Shown: in pieces, positions 1-12,470 of the stretch
Layout of the letters: each line of letters starts with the position of its first letter
Position numbering within the stretch: the first letter of the stretch is position 1
NCBI GenBank assembly: GCA_963680875.1
Contig: OY804579.1
Location: 79,969,095-80,033,094 of the forward strand
Length of the DNA stretch: 64,000 bases
Reading direction: 5' to 3'
DNA from: Bathymodiolus brooksi
Lineage: Eukaryota > Mollusca > Bivalvia > Mytilida > Modiolidae
The notes under the pieces: generated by a model
Database searches by the model: none
Told to the model about the DNA's origin: nothing
What the model saw: the letters and a program-made list of their open reading frames with translations, nothing else
Program-made: the position numbers and the translations under genes

Positions 1-279
1 TATTGGGCTAAAGTTATGTGTATGGATTTTTAACCAAATGCAACCAATTTCCACAATATCTGTCTACAACCCGTAATCAATGCAAACTTTTTTCCAAAAG
101 ACCCTGTTGCATCTTCTAGTGTAGTTTATTTTTTTCATATTCCGCCATTCTTATATATTATATATATCATTTTTCTTATTCTATGCTTTCCATAATAAAT
201 CATACCAATAACCATATTATATACTCCAATTTACGCGATTTGAATTTACATGGCTGACAATTTTGAAATTTGGTTGGGT

Positions 280-326
280 GATTGATTGATTGATTGATTT
301 ATTGATGTTTAACGCCATAAGATCTA
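280..326 (-). mobile_element. V-SINE tail remnant
   Basis: (GATT)n followed by TGTTTAACGCCAT is the reverse of the tail of the SINE family found repeatedly in this window. Only the 3' end remains. It lies in the intron upstream of the first gene 1 exon of the window. Confidence 0.55.
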
Positions 327-547
327 AAATTAGATGGAACATAACTGTTTGTTGTCATTTTCTTCAGTCAGGTGATATGTTAATGCTTGCATTTTTGTCA
401 GGCAACATTTGTTAATGTTAACTTCGATGTCAGCCATGTAAAAAACACCATCCATATAGAGTCAAATCGTGTAAATGTCCCTTTAGTATTGTGATTCCGT
501 TTTTACCTGTGTGATTACCTGAAGTGTGTTTTCCTTCCTCCCTATAG

Positions 548-3500
548 AATTGAAAAGGAAAGACAGCAATACAAGAGTGAATCTGATGATCTCCAGGCTC
601 AACTTCAACACTATGGTAAAAACAAGGTATTCATCATAAATTCTTATGTATATAAAACATGAAGTGAAGTTGTTTTTAAAATGCGTAATCATTTCCAACC
701 CATATTATGCAAGTGTAACCTGTTCAAAAATTTCAAATATTCATAAAAATTACATTTTTACAACAAAATTTAATTTTTCTTCGATTTTGATCACGATTAT
801 TTCATGGGAATATTTGAATCTGTCTGTGGAGAATGAATACGTTGGTGACGTCACAATACCAACCCAGGTTATCTTGTATAACCAATGTTTCTCCAAGCAG
901 ACCAGCCAATCAGATTGCAGTATTCACATAAAAATAAATTATTATCTCTTGTATTTGGGAGTTCAATTTCGATTTTTTTGTACACAATGTTTAGCGAATT
1001 TTAAATACATATAATTTGTCTAAAATTAAGAATACCGTTTTTTTTATTTCTAAATTATGTGTAAAACAACATTAATTATTCTGTTCTTTTTTCAATAGGG
1101 TATCTCAGAGAAAATGGCTAAACAATTCGAAAATCAAATTTCTGAACTGCAACACAAATGTGACGAAAGCAACAGATCAGTTAATGAGTTGAACAGCCAG
1201 AAAGCCAAACTGCAAGCTGAGAACTCCAACATAATAGTACAGCTGGAAGATTCAGAGCACCAATGTAGTGCTCTTAGCAAAGAGAGAAACTGCCTCCAAT
1301 CAGCACTGGAAGAAGCCCGTTCAGCATTAGAGGAGGAAACAAGAGTATGTATTACACTAAGCATGCATACCTATAATTCGTATTTATGTTCATTAATTTG
1401 TGATAGTTACAAAAAAATTAAAGCAAATTGTTTTCTGTATTCAAACTTTATATGTTTAACGTTTGTATCTGGGAAGTAATGACAAAAATTATATAATTGA
1501 CCTTAAATTTAAACAATTTAATACCAAACATTTCGAAATGAGCAAATCACAAAAATAATTTAATTACTTTCACAGCTCTTATTCGTACAATGTAGTATTG
1601 CTCATAACGTGTATATCGTGTTTGTTTATAGACTCGCCAGAAACTGCAGAGTGACATCAGAAACTTGAATGCTGACATCGACGGCGTCAGGGAATCATTA
1701 GAGGAAGAACAGGAAGGAAAGGCTGAACTTCAACGTCTACTATCAAAGGCCAACGGTGAAGCCCAACAATGGAGATCCAAATATGAAAACGAGGGTGCAA
1801 ACAAAGCAGAGGAACTCGAAGAAGCTAGGTAATTATTGTTCCGAAAACAAACAATGGTACAAGATGAAAATGCATCGTAAATGATATTTATATTAAGAAA
1901 TATTGGAAATATAACTTGCATACCTGCAATTTAAATCTCATTAACAGTTCAGGTAAATATGGGGTTAGGGTTATGGTGTTTATTTTCAACAATATTTCAG
2001 TTATATTGTGGCGGTTAGTTTTATTGGAGGACACCGGAGTACTCAGAGAAATAAGGGTAATAACAAAATTACCGAACTCCGAACAACCTTACAAAGGGAA
2101 AGTCAAAACTCATAAGTATATAAACAGACAAAATCAGTCATCGAGTACACCTAGCCTGAGTGTGATTCGAACTCACAACGTTAGTGGTGATATGCACTAA
2201 TTGAATAGGTAGTTATAAATCCAACTACCATACGACCACCACCATGATGGCCCCTAAATCGCATTAAGAGTTCGGGTAAATAGAGAAATATTTTTAAAGG
2301 ACAATGTATATTACAATATACTCAGAATTGTAATATAAAACACAGTAACCGAAATAGTAAAGATGTTTGTTTATGACAACTATCCGGATACAAAAATAAC
2401 ACTTTCTAAGATAAAGCGACAAAAGAAGTAAAACTCTGATCAATACGAAATTCCATTCATAGTTCCTTTTCAATTAACTTGCAGGCGCAAACTTCAAGCT
2501 AAACTACAAGATGCTGAACAAAATGCCGAGGCTGCCAATGCTAAAGTCAGCTCTCTAGAGAAGGCCAAGAACAGACTTCAGGGAGAATTGGAGGATCTGT
2601 CCATTGATGTAGAAAGAGTAAGTATTGTATACAACAGTAATTGCATATTTGTTCACATTTCAAGAAACAATGAGCTAATTTTTTACAATATGAGAAAAAA
2701 AACTTGCTGCATTTTTATTTCAATTTCAAATAAACACTAAGGATAAAAGACATTCTAAATCGTTTGAAATACAAAATTTAATTTATTTTTGTCATCCACG
2801 ATTTAGGCTTATAATGATTGGTTATTAAGTACATATCAGAATATAATATTTTCCTCAATCTTAATATGCATGAAATACCGGTAGTTCACGCTAAACGTTA
2901 GTCAATCAACTATCAATCAATTATATTATATTCCTTGTAGGCTAATGCAAATGCCAATAGTCTTGAGAAGAAACAACGTGCTTTCGACAAGACAATCCAA
3001 GAATGGCAATCCAAAGTTGCTGATCTTCAATCTGAACTTGAAAACGCACAGAAAGAAGCCAGAAGCTACTCCGCTGAGTTGTTCAGATGCAAAGCTCAAT
3101 ATGAGGAATCTCAGGATTCAGTTGAGGCACTGAGAAGGGAAAACAAGAATCTTGCTGGTAAGCGATATATATTTATGTGTTTGTGTCCAGTTCAGATCTC
3201 ATCTATATTTTATCATTTCTTTTTTATAATATTGAAAATATGTAACATTTGTGTCACTCTTATCTTTTAAATACTTTCATTTACTTACTTTGATTTACAT
3301 ATGGTATCCTTTAACATATTAAATCATATTCTTTTTGTATATTCTATCAGTGCCTATCACCACTAAAGTTGTGAGTTCGAATCTCGCTAATGGCAATGTG
3401 TATTCGATACAACATTATCTGATAAAGTCTGTCAGTAACTTGAGCAGGTCGGGGAATTTCTTCGGATACCCCGGTTTCCTCCAATAATAAAACTGACCGC

Positions 3501-6500
3501 CATGATATACAATGTAGTTGAAATATTGTTGAAAATAGCGTTAAACACCATAACCCCCCTTTTGTATAACTTACATGCAATTATAGGGGCAAGTTATATA
3601 GAGGTGAATATGCTATCTGTTGAACAGTGTGTACATCAACATTGTATTACATTAAGATTCTTATTGTTTGCAGAGGAAATTCATGAGCTGACAGAACAAT
3701 TGAGCGAAGGTGGCCGAAGCGTACATGAAGTTGAGAAAGCTAGGAGACGTCTCGAAATGGAGAAGGAGGAACTACAGGCTGCTTTGGAAGAGGCTGAATC
3801 TGCCTTGGAACAAGAAGAGACTAAGGTTATGCGTGGCCAACTAGAAATTTCAACAGTCAGAAGTGAAATTGAGAGGAGACTCCAAGAAAAAGATGAAGAA
3901 TTCGAAAACACACGGTAATTATTGTCTTTATGTCATATTTGATATCTTATTGATGGGATTTGAAATAAATTAATATGACAGACAGAAAACTTTTAATCTG
4001 AACAAATCAGTATGCTGTAAATAGTTTTAGTCAAGTTGACATCTCTAACAAATTACATTATACCAAAAGGTATCTATTTGTTAAAATACTATATGCAAAG
4101 AGATATATCATATTTAAAAGTAAAAACATTTATTTAATATTTTGTTGTATTGGTATACCACATGTTAATTTGTATTTTAAGCTTCTGGTATACACATTTT
4201 ATTTAAGTGCTACATTATTTATGTATTTCAGTCGCAACCACCAGAGAGCTCTTGATTCCATGCAGGCCAGTCTTGAAGCTGAGGCTAAGGGTAAGGCTGA
4301 GGCAATGAGGATCAAGAAGAAACTGGAACAAGACATTAACGAACTGGAAATTGCTTTGGATGCTTCCAACCGTGCTAAGGCTGAACTGGAAAAGAACATC
4401 AAGAGATACCAACAGCAAATAACAGTGAGTAATAAGATAAAGAGATGTTTTAAACGTCCAGATTTTATTTAAATTTAAGTACAATTATGAGATTTTCATT
4501 GAAATTATGCAAAGTAATAACAAATTAATTACGTGTCCTATTTTCTATTGTAACCAGAAAATGCTATGTGGTGATCCAAGTGGTCTTTGAAGACAGATGA
4601 CTTCTTAAAAGAGATTCCATTCATATGAAATTTTATATGACAGGGTAGGAAAAAGGTGACATTTTAATACAAGGGACTGCTTAATAGAGGTGACTACATG
4701 GGCATGTTTAACTGTATTATAAGTGTCATGGTGGAGAGATGGTATTATCTAGTAGTATTCCAAGATATTTAATTTACTTATATTTTATTCCAGGAAATGC
4801 AGAGACAAGTTGAAGAAGAACAACGTCAACGCGAAGAAGCTCGTGAATCATACAACATGGCCGAACGACGATGCAACATGCTTTCTGGTGAAGTTGAGGA
4901 ACTCCGAACTGCTCTTGAGCAAGCCGAGAGGGCCCGTAAGGGAGCTGAAAATGAACTTTTTGAAGCAAATGATAGAGTGAACGAATTATCCGCTGAAGTC
5001 CAATCAATCCAAGGTCAGAAGAGGAAGTTGGAGGGAGATATCCAGGCCATGCAGAGTGACCTCGATGAGATGAACAGCGAAGTCAAAGCCGCCGATGAAC
5101 GCGCAAGGAGATCACAAGATGATGCTGCTAGATTGGCAGATGAACTTAGAAATGAACAAGAACATAGTCAACAAATCGAGAAATTCCGTAAGAGCATGGA
5201 GAACCAGGTCAAGGATCTCCAGGTCCGACTAGATGAGGCTGAGGCTCAGGCTCTCAAGGGAGGAAAGAAAATGATTGCCAAACTAGAACAAAGGGTATTA
5301 TTTTTTATTCAGTTTTGAATATGGATATGAATACTATTTGTTCTGCAGGTATTTTGTAATGCTCTTTGGTAAAGAAATGTGTAAGCCAAATTGATGTTTT
5401 TTTTTAAGTTTTGCAAATTTAATATATCGCAGGAAAAAAATATGTTAATTTACAGAAGAAAATATATAGTATGTTTTCAAAATTAACTAGTAGAGACATG
5501 CGAATCAGGTGTACTAAATTGATCTTCATAATCTTTAACGTTTAACATATAGGTCCCCATTCCTCTTATTTTACCTATTTATGATTTTATCATGAAGGTA
5601 CGTGAACTGGAAGGTGAACTCGATAGCGAACAACGTCGTCATGCAGAGACCCAAAAGAATATGCGCAAGGCTGACCGCAGACTGAAAGAAATTGCTTTCC
5701 AATCTGACGAGGACAGAAAGAACCAAGAAAGATTGAATGAAATGATCGACAAGCTGAATGGCAAACTCAAAACATACAAACGTCAAGTTGAAGAGGCTGT
5801 AAGTAATAAAATTATTCAAGCACACCGTAAATTTAGAAGGAACAATATCACTATTTTTGTAGCTTAAGCAGTATATACATTATACCTCTTTGTTAATGGA
5901 TATACAATATACAGACACCAGTTAAATCGTATTTTTAGCTAGTAAATTTTATACAATACAAAATTGAAAAATAACTTTTTTTCAAATATTAGCCTTGAGT
6001 AATCTGATAACTTTGTTTTCTAACTACTAAAAGAGGAAATGATATGTTAGCAGTATTGAAACAGTTGCAATGTTGCTGTTTTTAATATTACAGGAGGAAA
6101 TTGCTGCTATTAATCTGGCTAAATACCGTAAAGTTCAACAAGAGCTTGAGGATGCTGAAGAGCGTGCTGATAGTGCTGAAGGCTCTCTCCAGAAACTTCG
6201 TGCTAAGAACCGTAGCTCAGTCTCCGTAACACGTACAAGTGTTTCACACACTGTAAGTAAAATCTAATGAAACCAATTTTCTTTTGAAATGAACACCATT
6301 TTTTTAAAGTTCAAATTATTCAATCAATTATCTTTAAATGTTCCTCCATGACTTTTCAAAAATATATTATTTAATTTGTCAATGTAAAGCTTGTGTCACT
6401 TTCAGTCAAACAGGTTGACAAGTACGGATAGAGAAAGCAAATGAGGTAAAACATTCGTTATTCGTTGTAATTCCCGCACTATTTTTAAAGTATATAGTCT

Positions 6501-9500
6501 GTGTGATCCATATTTATAAGACATGTAGTAATTTTTGTATATATTCAATTCAACAGATCGATTAAGCCATTTTCAGGCAGGTAGTTATTAGTATTAAGCC
6601 ATTTTCAGGCAGGTAGTTATTAGTTTTTGTGTGTTTTGCAGTGATTTATTTTTAACAAATCACACATCAGTAACACTATATCATTTCATCTGTTCATTAT
6701 TTTCATTCATTAAAATATCTTCCAAAGGTATAGGCAAACCTTAGCAAATTTGGCGATCCTGTTTAGGCCCCATTGCTTTTTCTGCTCTCATGTTCCTTTG
6801 AATAATTTATTGTTTCAATATTGAGATTTGTTAGAGTATTTTACAAATGCGTCTTGCACACTAAATTGGTATTTTTATGTGGAATAAAAGGACTTACAGT
6901 AATGTTAAATTTACAGCTTTATATAAGGTAATTTATGAAAACTAAGGTCAATCTCCCTCAGGTAATATGAGACGATTTTTACTATCCTGTTTTAACATGA
7001 GACGATTTTGACTATCCTGTTTTAACATGAGACGATTTTGGCTATCCTGTTTTAACATGAGACGATTTTGGCTATCCTGTTTTAACATGAGACGATTTTG
7101 ACTATCCTGTTTTAGCATGAGACGATTTTTACTATCCTGTTTTAACATGAGACGATTTTTACTATCCTGTTTTAACATGAGACGATTTTTACTATCCTGT
7201 TTTAACATGAGACGATTTTGACTATCCTGTTTTAACATGAGACGATTTTTACTATCCTGTTTTAACATGAGACGATTTTGGCTATCCTGTTTTAACATGA
7301 GACGATTTTTACTATCCTGTTTTAACATGAGACGATTTTGGCTATCCTGTTTTTGTTGTTTTGTTTACTTGCTACCAAATACATTTCAATAATTTATCTT
7401 TCTAATCTTTTGACAATGACCGTACCTGATGATGGTTATTCAAGAAACGTGTCATGCGCACTAAATTAGATATGTATAAAACTGTAAGTAATACTCATAC
7501 AATGTAAGTAATATTCATACACCTGTAAGTAATACTCATGCGTAATATCTACGTTTTTATTTCTATAATGTGATAACAGCTTAGCAAAAGTCTATCTCAT
7601 GGTAAACATGTTTCTCCTGGAGCCTGAAAGTTACAGTTCCAATTAGAAATGATGTATATAAAGATTATTTTCAGTATTTCTCATGCATTTGCTTTATATT
7701 TTTATGAACTAGTTAAATCTGAAGGGGACATTGTGTGGTCAGCATAATTTCATTTGATCATATCATCAATACTTTTTTTTACTAAAAGTTGATTGTTTCG
7801 TTATATTTTCGCTTTTTTAATTTTGATGGCTATGCTTCGTTTAAAGTTGAGAATATTTGTTTACCTTTGCGTTTTTTGTGTGTATTTTTATATGAAATAA
7901 TACAAGGATGTCTGTCCGTGTTTGCCTGCTACTTTCTATGGCATCCACAGACAACACCCCCAACACCAAAAAGTATAGATTGATTTTTGATCTTCTATGT
8001 TATAATATCAACAACTATTTTGCTGCATAAACCTATTGTTCCACATGACACTCTAATATAATACGCTCCCGCATGGAGCGTTAATGGTAGAAGTATGAAC
8101 ATACTTATGCACTTCAAAATGTTCAACAACATGGCTGGCAACCGGAAATAAATTAAAACACAAATCACGTGACATAAATTATCTCCAATATAGACAATAC
8201 GTGAGTAGCAAATAAAGTGATTGATGCAACGAGATAAAAGAAGAAATACAGAACAATACACCTCTACGATTTTTTCTTCAAATAAAAATGAAACCATGAA
8301 ACGAAAAATCCCGAACTCAAAGCGAATAACATCGAATCTTTAATCATTTGCCACTGTGCATTCTCATTCATTGTGATCGTCTGCTGCAAGAAATCCAAAG
8401 TTTTCAGCTGTAGAGTTGTAGGTAGTGTTATTTTTAAGCTTGATATTTTGTAAACAGGAAGAAAAATTACTGTTCTTTGGGAGCGTTTCAGGTTGCACCT
8501 GCCTCATATTAGTTGAGATACATTAGCCTCGATTATGTACACAACGGAACGATAAACATAATTATGATGACATCTAGGTAAACTAAATCCACAGACATGT
8601 TACTGTTCCTTCTGGATTAAAACACACGTGCATACTAATGATAGAAACTATTTATACAGTTGAAATGAAAATTTGGATTTACCGGTTCGAATCAAATTCT
8701 CGATTTTTTTTTTAATTTCTCAATAAAAACTGAAATATTTACTGGTCCGAACAAAGTCTTACTGGTCTTGCTCCGGAGGACCTGTGCCCATCATGAGGAC
8801 TGTTTATGAAGCAAATCAGTTCACATTTGAACCTCCGAACAAAAATTATCCAGAGTAGTGTTTCACCATTTAATTGATTATATAATGTCTAGACTGTAAT
8901 ATACAACATGCACTACTATACAGGTTTGTTATAATTTGATGTTAAAACATACAACTAGATGTAATATTCACCACATGGTTCTCGTTTCCAGAACTTTTGA
9001 TGTTCTTTGTAGATATAAACAAAAATGCCTTTACTTTTACAATACACCTCAATGAGATTTGCTCTACTTAGTAACACACAAATGACTGCAATATTGATTT
9101 CGTCTTAAAGACTGCATATATTTTTTCATCTGTCATTAAAAGAACAAATGCAAAATGCACTTTAGATACCGTGAATAAGAGAATAACATTTGTAATCCTG
9201 ATAAATTACCGACATCCTGTTTTCAATGGGTAATACTCCTCCTCACTAATGGAGGTAATTAATTAATTACTTATGAGACAAAGATACATTGTGCTATTAT
9301 CTTCATATTCGATAGAAGCAGTACCGCTTAGGTCGTAATCGTATGTTAGTTGGATTTACAACTACATACGAAATCAGTGCCTATCACCACTAAAGTTGTG
9401 AGTTCGAATCCCGCTCATGGTGAGGTGTTCTCGATACAACATTATGTGAATATTGTTGAAATAACTGATATATTGTTGAAAGTGGCGTTGAACACAATAA

Positions 9501-9941
9501 CCCTAACCATCAATATAGAAGCTAGTGTTCGACATTACAATTTCTTAATATGAAAAATATTCTAAAAATATAAGATTATATTTCAGTTCATATTGATTGA
9601 TCTATGCCATCTAGTTGCTTATAAAGACCTGGTTCAATATCTAGATAATATTCGTTCGCAAATTGATAATATTGTATAGAACCCAACCTTTCACATCTAG
9701 TAGTTTATATATAAAACAGAAATAAGCTTCACCAAAAGTAAGCTTTTTTATATTATAAAAAGCAAGAAAAATATATGAAATATACATTGTAATATACTCA
9801 TCATATTTTTCTCTATTTTTGCAGGCTGCGAGTCCGTCATTAAATTCTAGTAATTTGCTATCGCCTAGATCTGCATCACGTGGTACAGGACTTTATCGTC
9901 GCTCTGTAACTCCTTCCTATGAGGAGGAAAATAATTATTGA
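548..9941 (+). CDS. Mhc: Muscle myosin heavy chain gene 1, 3' part (rod and tailpiece), truncated by window edge
   Basis: Eleven coding exons join in one open frame without a stop: 548-626, 1099-1344, 1632-1828, 2485-2617, 2941-3157, 3674-3914, 4232-4424, 4794-5294, 5598-5798, 6094-6252 and 9825-9941. All introns are GT-AG. They encode about 760 residues: the light-meromyosin half of a class II myosin rod (heptad coiled coil with signatures such as [18 protein letters not shown] and NRLQGEL) plus a tail. The protein would dimerise through this rod and assemble into muscle thick filaments. Exon sizes equal those of gene 2 except where noted for the 4232-5294 pair and the last exons. In exon 3674-3914 I count 69 of 81 residues identical to gene 2; other exons are more divergent, so this is an old duplication. 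The first base completes a codon split with an upstream exon outside the window, so the 5' part (motor or another start) is unknown. No frameshifts are seen; it looks functional. Confidence 0.95.
1970..2256 (-). mobile_element. tRNA-derived V-SINE (RUDI-like), nearly full length
   Basis: Reading the minus strand there is a tRNA-like head with B box (GTGAGTTCGAATC), a central V-domain-like segment (ACTCCGGTGTCCTCC, then AATAAAACTAACCGCC in degenerate form) and a tail region (ATATAACTGAAATATTGTTGAAA). The centre carries substitutions and an insertion relative to the other copies. It sits in a gene 1 intron, opposite in orientation to the gene. Confidence 0.75.
3346..3566 (+). mobile_element. 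V-SINE copy, 5' truncated
   Basis: It contains the B box (GAGTTCGAATCTCG), the CAACATTATCTGATAAAG core, the CCCCGGTTTCCTCC V-domain motif, AATAAAACTGACCGCC and the tail GTTGAAAATAGCGTTAAACACC. The A-box part is missing. It lies in the same orientation as gene 1, inside an intron. Confidence 0.75.
4232..5294 (+). CDS. Mhc: Gene 1 rod exons flanking a paralog-specific intron
   Basis: Exons 4232-4424 (193 bp) and 4794-5294 (501 bp) are separated by a 369-bp phase-0 intron. Gene 2 encodes the same 694 bp as 58383-58836 plus 59243-59482, with no intron here but one 261 bp later in the coding sequence. The donor (ACA/GTGAGT) and acceptor (TTCCAG/GAAATG) are clear. The protein reads without a gap across both copies ([13 protein letters not shown] against KRYISQIQELQRK), so the exon structure is not an annotation artefact. 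Confidence 0.93.
6961..7350. repeat. Minisatellite, 30-bp unit x 13
   Basis: Thirteen nearly identical 30-bp units built around GAGACGATTTT and CTATCCTGTTTTAACAT differ mainly at one dinucleotide (TT, TG or GG before ACTATCC/GCTATCC). The unit length is a multiple of three, so the minus strand reads as an open repetitive peptide; that is a by-product and not a gene. Confidence 0.95.
7423..7475 (+). repeat. Dispersed repeat fragment shared with 59570-59640
   Basis: The segment from ACCTGATGATGGTTATTC to GCGCACTAAATTAGATAT is, apart from a few substitutions, the reverse complement of the left flank and first unit of the array at 59570. A shorter relative (GCGTCTTGCACACTAAATTGG) lies at about 6847. 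This is a transposon-like repeat family that I cannot name. Confidence 0.6.
9325..9512 (+). mobile_element. V-SINE copy with internal deletion
   Basis: The tRNA-like head (GTCGTAATCGTATG, then GTGAGTTCGAATCCCG) joins directly to the tail (ATATTGTTGAAAGTGGCGTT). The V-domain is gone. Confidence 0.7.
9825..9941 (+). CDS. Mhc: Gene 1 terminal exon: serine-rich 38-residue tailpiece
   Basis: After a 3572-bp intron, the acceptor TTTGCAG at 9824 opens in phase 0. It encodes [20 protein letters not shown], then more Ser/Thr/Tyr, ending EEENNY and TGA at 9939-9941. The segment is non-helical, with several Ser-Pro and Thr-Pro motifs (ASPS, LSPRS, VTPS) that could be kinase targets. Molluscan thick-filament rods are known to carry phosphorylatable tailpieces in catch muscle; assigning that role here is inference. 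It is unrelated to either tail of gene 2. A second terminal exon in the long intron was looked for but not recognised. Confidence 0.85.
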   Translation, partial: AASPSLNSSNLLSPRSASRGTGLYRRSVTPSYEEENNY

Positions 9942-10238
9942 ATATCTACATGTTATAAATATCTGACCAGCTACTACACAAGGAAACAACATTCTTACCC
10001 CGTGGAGTTACCAGGATAGTGTGGTTATATTATTGTTGACTGATTTTAGTATTTATTTTATAGGATTTACGGTTTTATAGTATAAATTTTAATTTATTTG
10101 ACTACATATTATTTTGGAACTTCATGTGGACTTATAACGTGTATATATTTAATATAGAATGATCCCTCATATGGATATATATTATATATGTGTGTGACGG
10201 AAACATTTTGTTCCTGTTGTGCAATTTTTTTTAAATAC

Positions 10239-10244
10239 ATTAAA
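10239..10244 (+). terminator. Probable poly(A) signal of gene 1
   Basis: ATTAAA lies 298 bp after the gene 1 stop codon. A T/GT-rich stretch (about 10257-10290) follows at the right distance for a downstream element. No better AATAAA is seen between the stop and 10300. The 3' UTR would be about 9942-10260. Confidence 0.55.
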
Positions 10245-11261
10245 GCTATGTATGTCATATTCTTTGTTTGTTGTGTATTGTATAGGTGCAGTCCAATTAT
10301 ATTCGCCTATCAAAACCATTAATCGAACATTGTCAATTGTATATACCTACAGAACTGTATCGACATCAGCTACAAGAATGGTTTCTTGGTTTTCAAATAA
10401 GACAGTCATTGCCTCCAGTTGTTTGTGGGAAGGAGCATGTCTTATTTACGTTGTTTGTGTATAGAGGTGTCCAACACATATTGTGTTGTGTGTTTGTTTG
10501 GTTTGTCTTCGTCTTGTATATCCCATATTGCCAGTTTCTCTGGATTGTCCTTTTTTGATTGCCCCTTCGGTATTCTATAACAATTGTTTCTATGGTACTC
10601 CATGCAATTTTCACCAAATTGATGCAAAAGAGTATACAACATGTAGTCACCACAGTCTAAGCTTTATCACCATCCCACCCGAAAACAAAATCAAGTGAAA
10701 AACAATTTTCTAGAGAAGAACCTGCTCTAGTACAAAGAACGTCAGGTTTTACGCCTGTCACTTTTTGGCTATTTCAGACTTCAAGAGGTTTACAACATTT
10801 GAGTATATCTTAAATATAATGTTTACATCCTAAAAATATACGTTCCTAAAACAATCACTTTCTTTCACATTCCCTTATTAAGGGCCTCATTAATAAGTAC
10901 AAGGGCCTATAAGAGTAAAAGTACAAAGATGTATTATCCCAAAGATATGTGATCCTTGGTCAACAACAAAAAGTACATTATTGCAATACTTCCTCACCAT
11001 GGTACCCATTTTATGCAAATTACTTTATTATTCAACAATTTATATACCGGTATACATTTTGTATACACATTTGTACCACCCATATCAACTAAACGAACAA
11101 CTACCTGTCATCTCAAAACCGTTGGAATACCATTTCCTGGCTTGGAACGGGCACAACAATTATAGCTGTGTTAAACCGGTTAATGGGATACCAACCTTCC
11201 CTTCTTTATAACTGGATGATCTCCAACGACAATAGAGACAAAGTATCAACAGCAGGTATAT

Positions 11262-11821
11262 ACAATCAACCAACAGAAAGTAAACAATTATCATGACTGT
11301 ATTTATCATTATCAGTCTGAACCTAAACAATACAATCAGCCAACAGAAAGTAAACAATTATCATGACTGTATTTATCATTATCAGTCTGAACCTAAACAA
11401 TACAATCAGCCAACAGAAAGTAAACAATTATCATGACTGTATTTATCATTATCAGTCTGAACCTAAACAATACAATCAGCCAACAAAAAGTAAACAATTA
11501 TCATGACTGTATCTATCATTATCAGTCTGAACCTAAACAATACAATCAGCCAACAGAAAGTAAACAATTATCATGACTGTATCTATCATTATCAGTCTGA
11601 ACCTAAACAATACAATCAACCAACAGAAAGTAAACAATTATCATGACTGTATCTATCATTATCAGTCTAAACCTAAACAATACAATCAGCCAACAGAAAG
11701 TAAACAATTATCATGACTGTATCTATCATTATCAGTCTAAACCTAAACAATACAATCAGCCAACAGAAAGTAAACAATTATCATGACTGTATCTATCATT
11801 ATCAGTCTGAACCTAAACATA
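11262..11821. repeat. Minisatellite, 70-bp unit x 8
   Basis: Units start at 11262, 11332, 11402, 11472, 11542, 11612, 11682 and 11752 with ACAATCAGCCAACA and run through TAAACAATTATCATGACTG. Copies differ at a handful of sites, for example TTTATC in the first three and TCTATC later, so the array grew in steps. Confidence 0.95.
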
Positions 11822-12202
11822 AACAACAGAAAATCACAAATCTGGACACAATATCTAAACATCATATTGTGTTGGTCATTCATTCTTGAACTTCATCTTA
11901 GCATTGTAAGAGTGCAAAACAAAAACTGTCCAAATAAAACAACATTGTTGAGCTACAACGAAACTCATGATAGGCGTTCCGACCAGACGAATATTATGAA
12001 AAGATATATAAACAGTGATGGTCATTAGTTCCACTAATATCAACATTTATATTGTACCCATATCATTAATAAAAACGTAGGTATCGAAATTGGTGCGCAC
12101 GACGCATTATATATTACCTATCACATTCTAACAGAACAGTTATAATCATAACCACCCAGCATTATATATTACCTATCACATTCTAACAGAACAGTTATAA
12201 TC

Positions 12203-12470
12203 ATTGCCACACATCTTTTAGAAAAGTCTGAAGATACCAAAGAATTAATCAGAAGTCGTAAATCGAAGAAGAACACAACTGTCAAAAGAAAAAGGACAAA
12301 AGGGTAAACAATAATTAAAAAAACAAAAACAGAAAAAAAACCTACACAAAATAAAGGTTGAACAACACGAACCACGGGGGTGAACCTAGGAGCAGTTTCG
12401 GAGGAGTAAGTATTCCCTGCTCCCTTAACCGTCGTGTTACTCTAGTGAAAAATCCCCTGGTACGTCATAA
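12203..12470 (+). mobile_element. hAT-derived non-autonomous repeat copy
   Basis: It contains CTGAAGATACCAAAGAATTAATCAGAAGTCGTAAATCG-type sequence, a purine-rich centre and the terminal motif around CCGTCGTGTTACTC. The same block directly follows the hAT transposase stop at 27121, which is why I assign it to that family. Confidence 0.6.

Larger units (their letters stand above)
6253..9824 (+). other. Last intron of gene 1 (3.6 kb)
   Basis: This is the largest intron of either gene. It holds a 32-bp direct duplication (about 6564-6625), a 30-bp x 13 minisatellite (6961-7350), a dispersed-repeat fragment (7423-7475) and an internally deleted SINE (9325-9512). No coding sequence was recognised in the remainder (7480-9320). 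Confidence 0.8.

Noticed and set aside
1114..1479. Internal ATG as an alternative start of a rod-only protein
   Set aside because: The ATG lies inside exon 1099-1344 in the normal rod frame (GISEKMAKQ), the same residue as in gene 2, and the frame beyond 1344 is intron.
6948..7328. 126-codon minus-strand frame with a repeated peptide
   Set aside because: It is a translation of the 30-bp intronic minisatellite.
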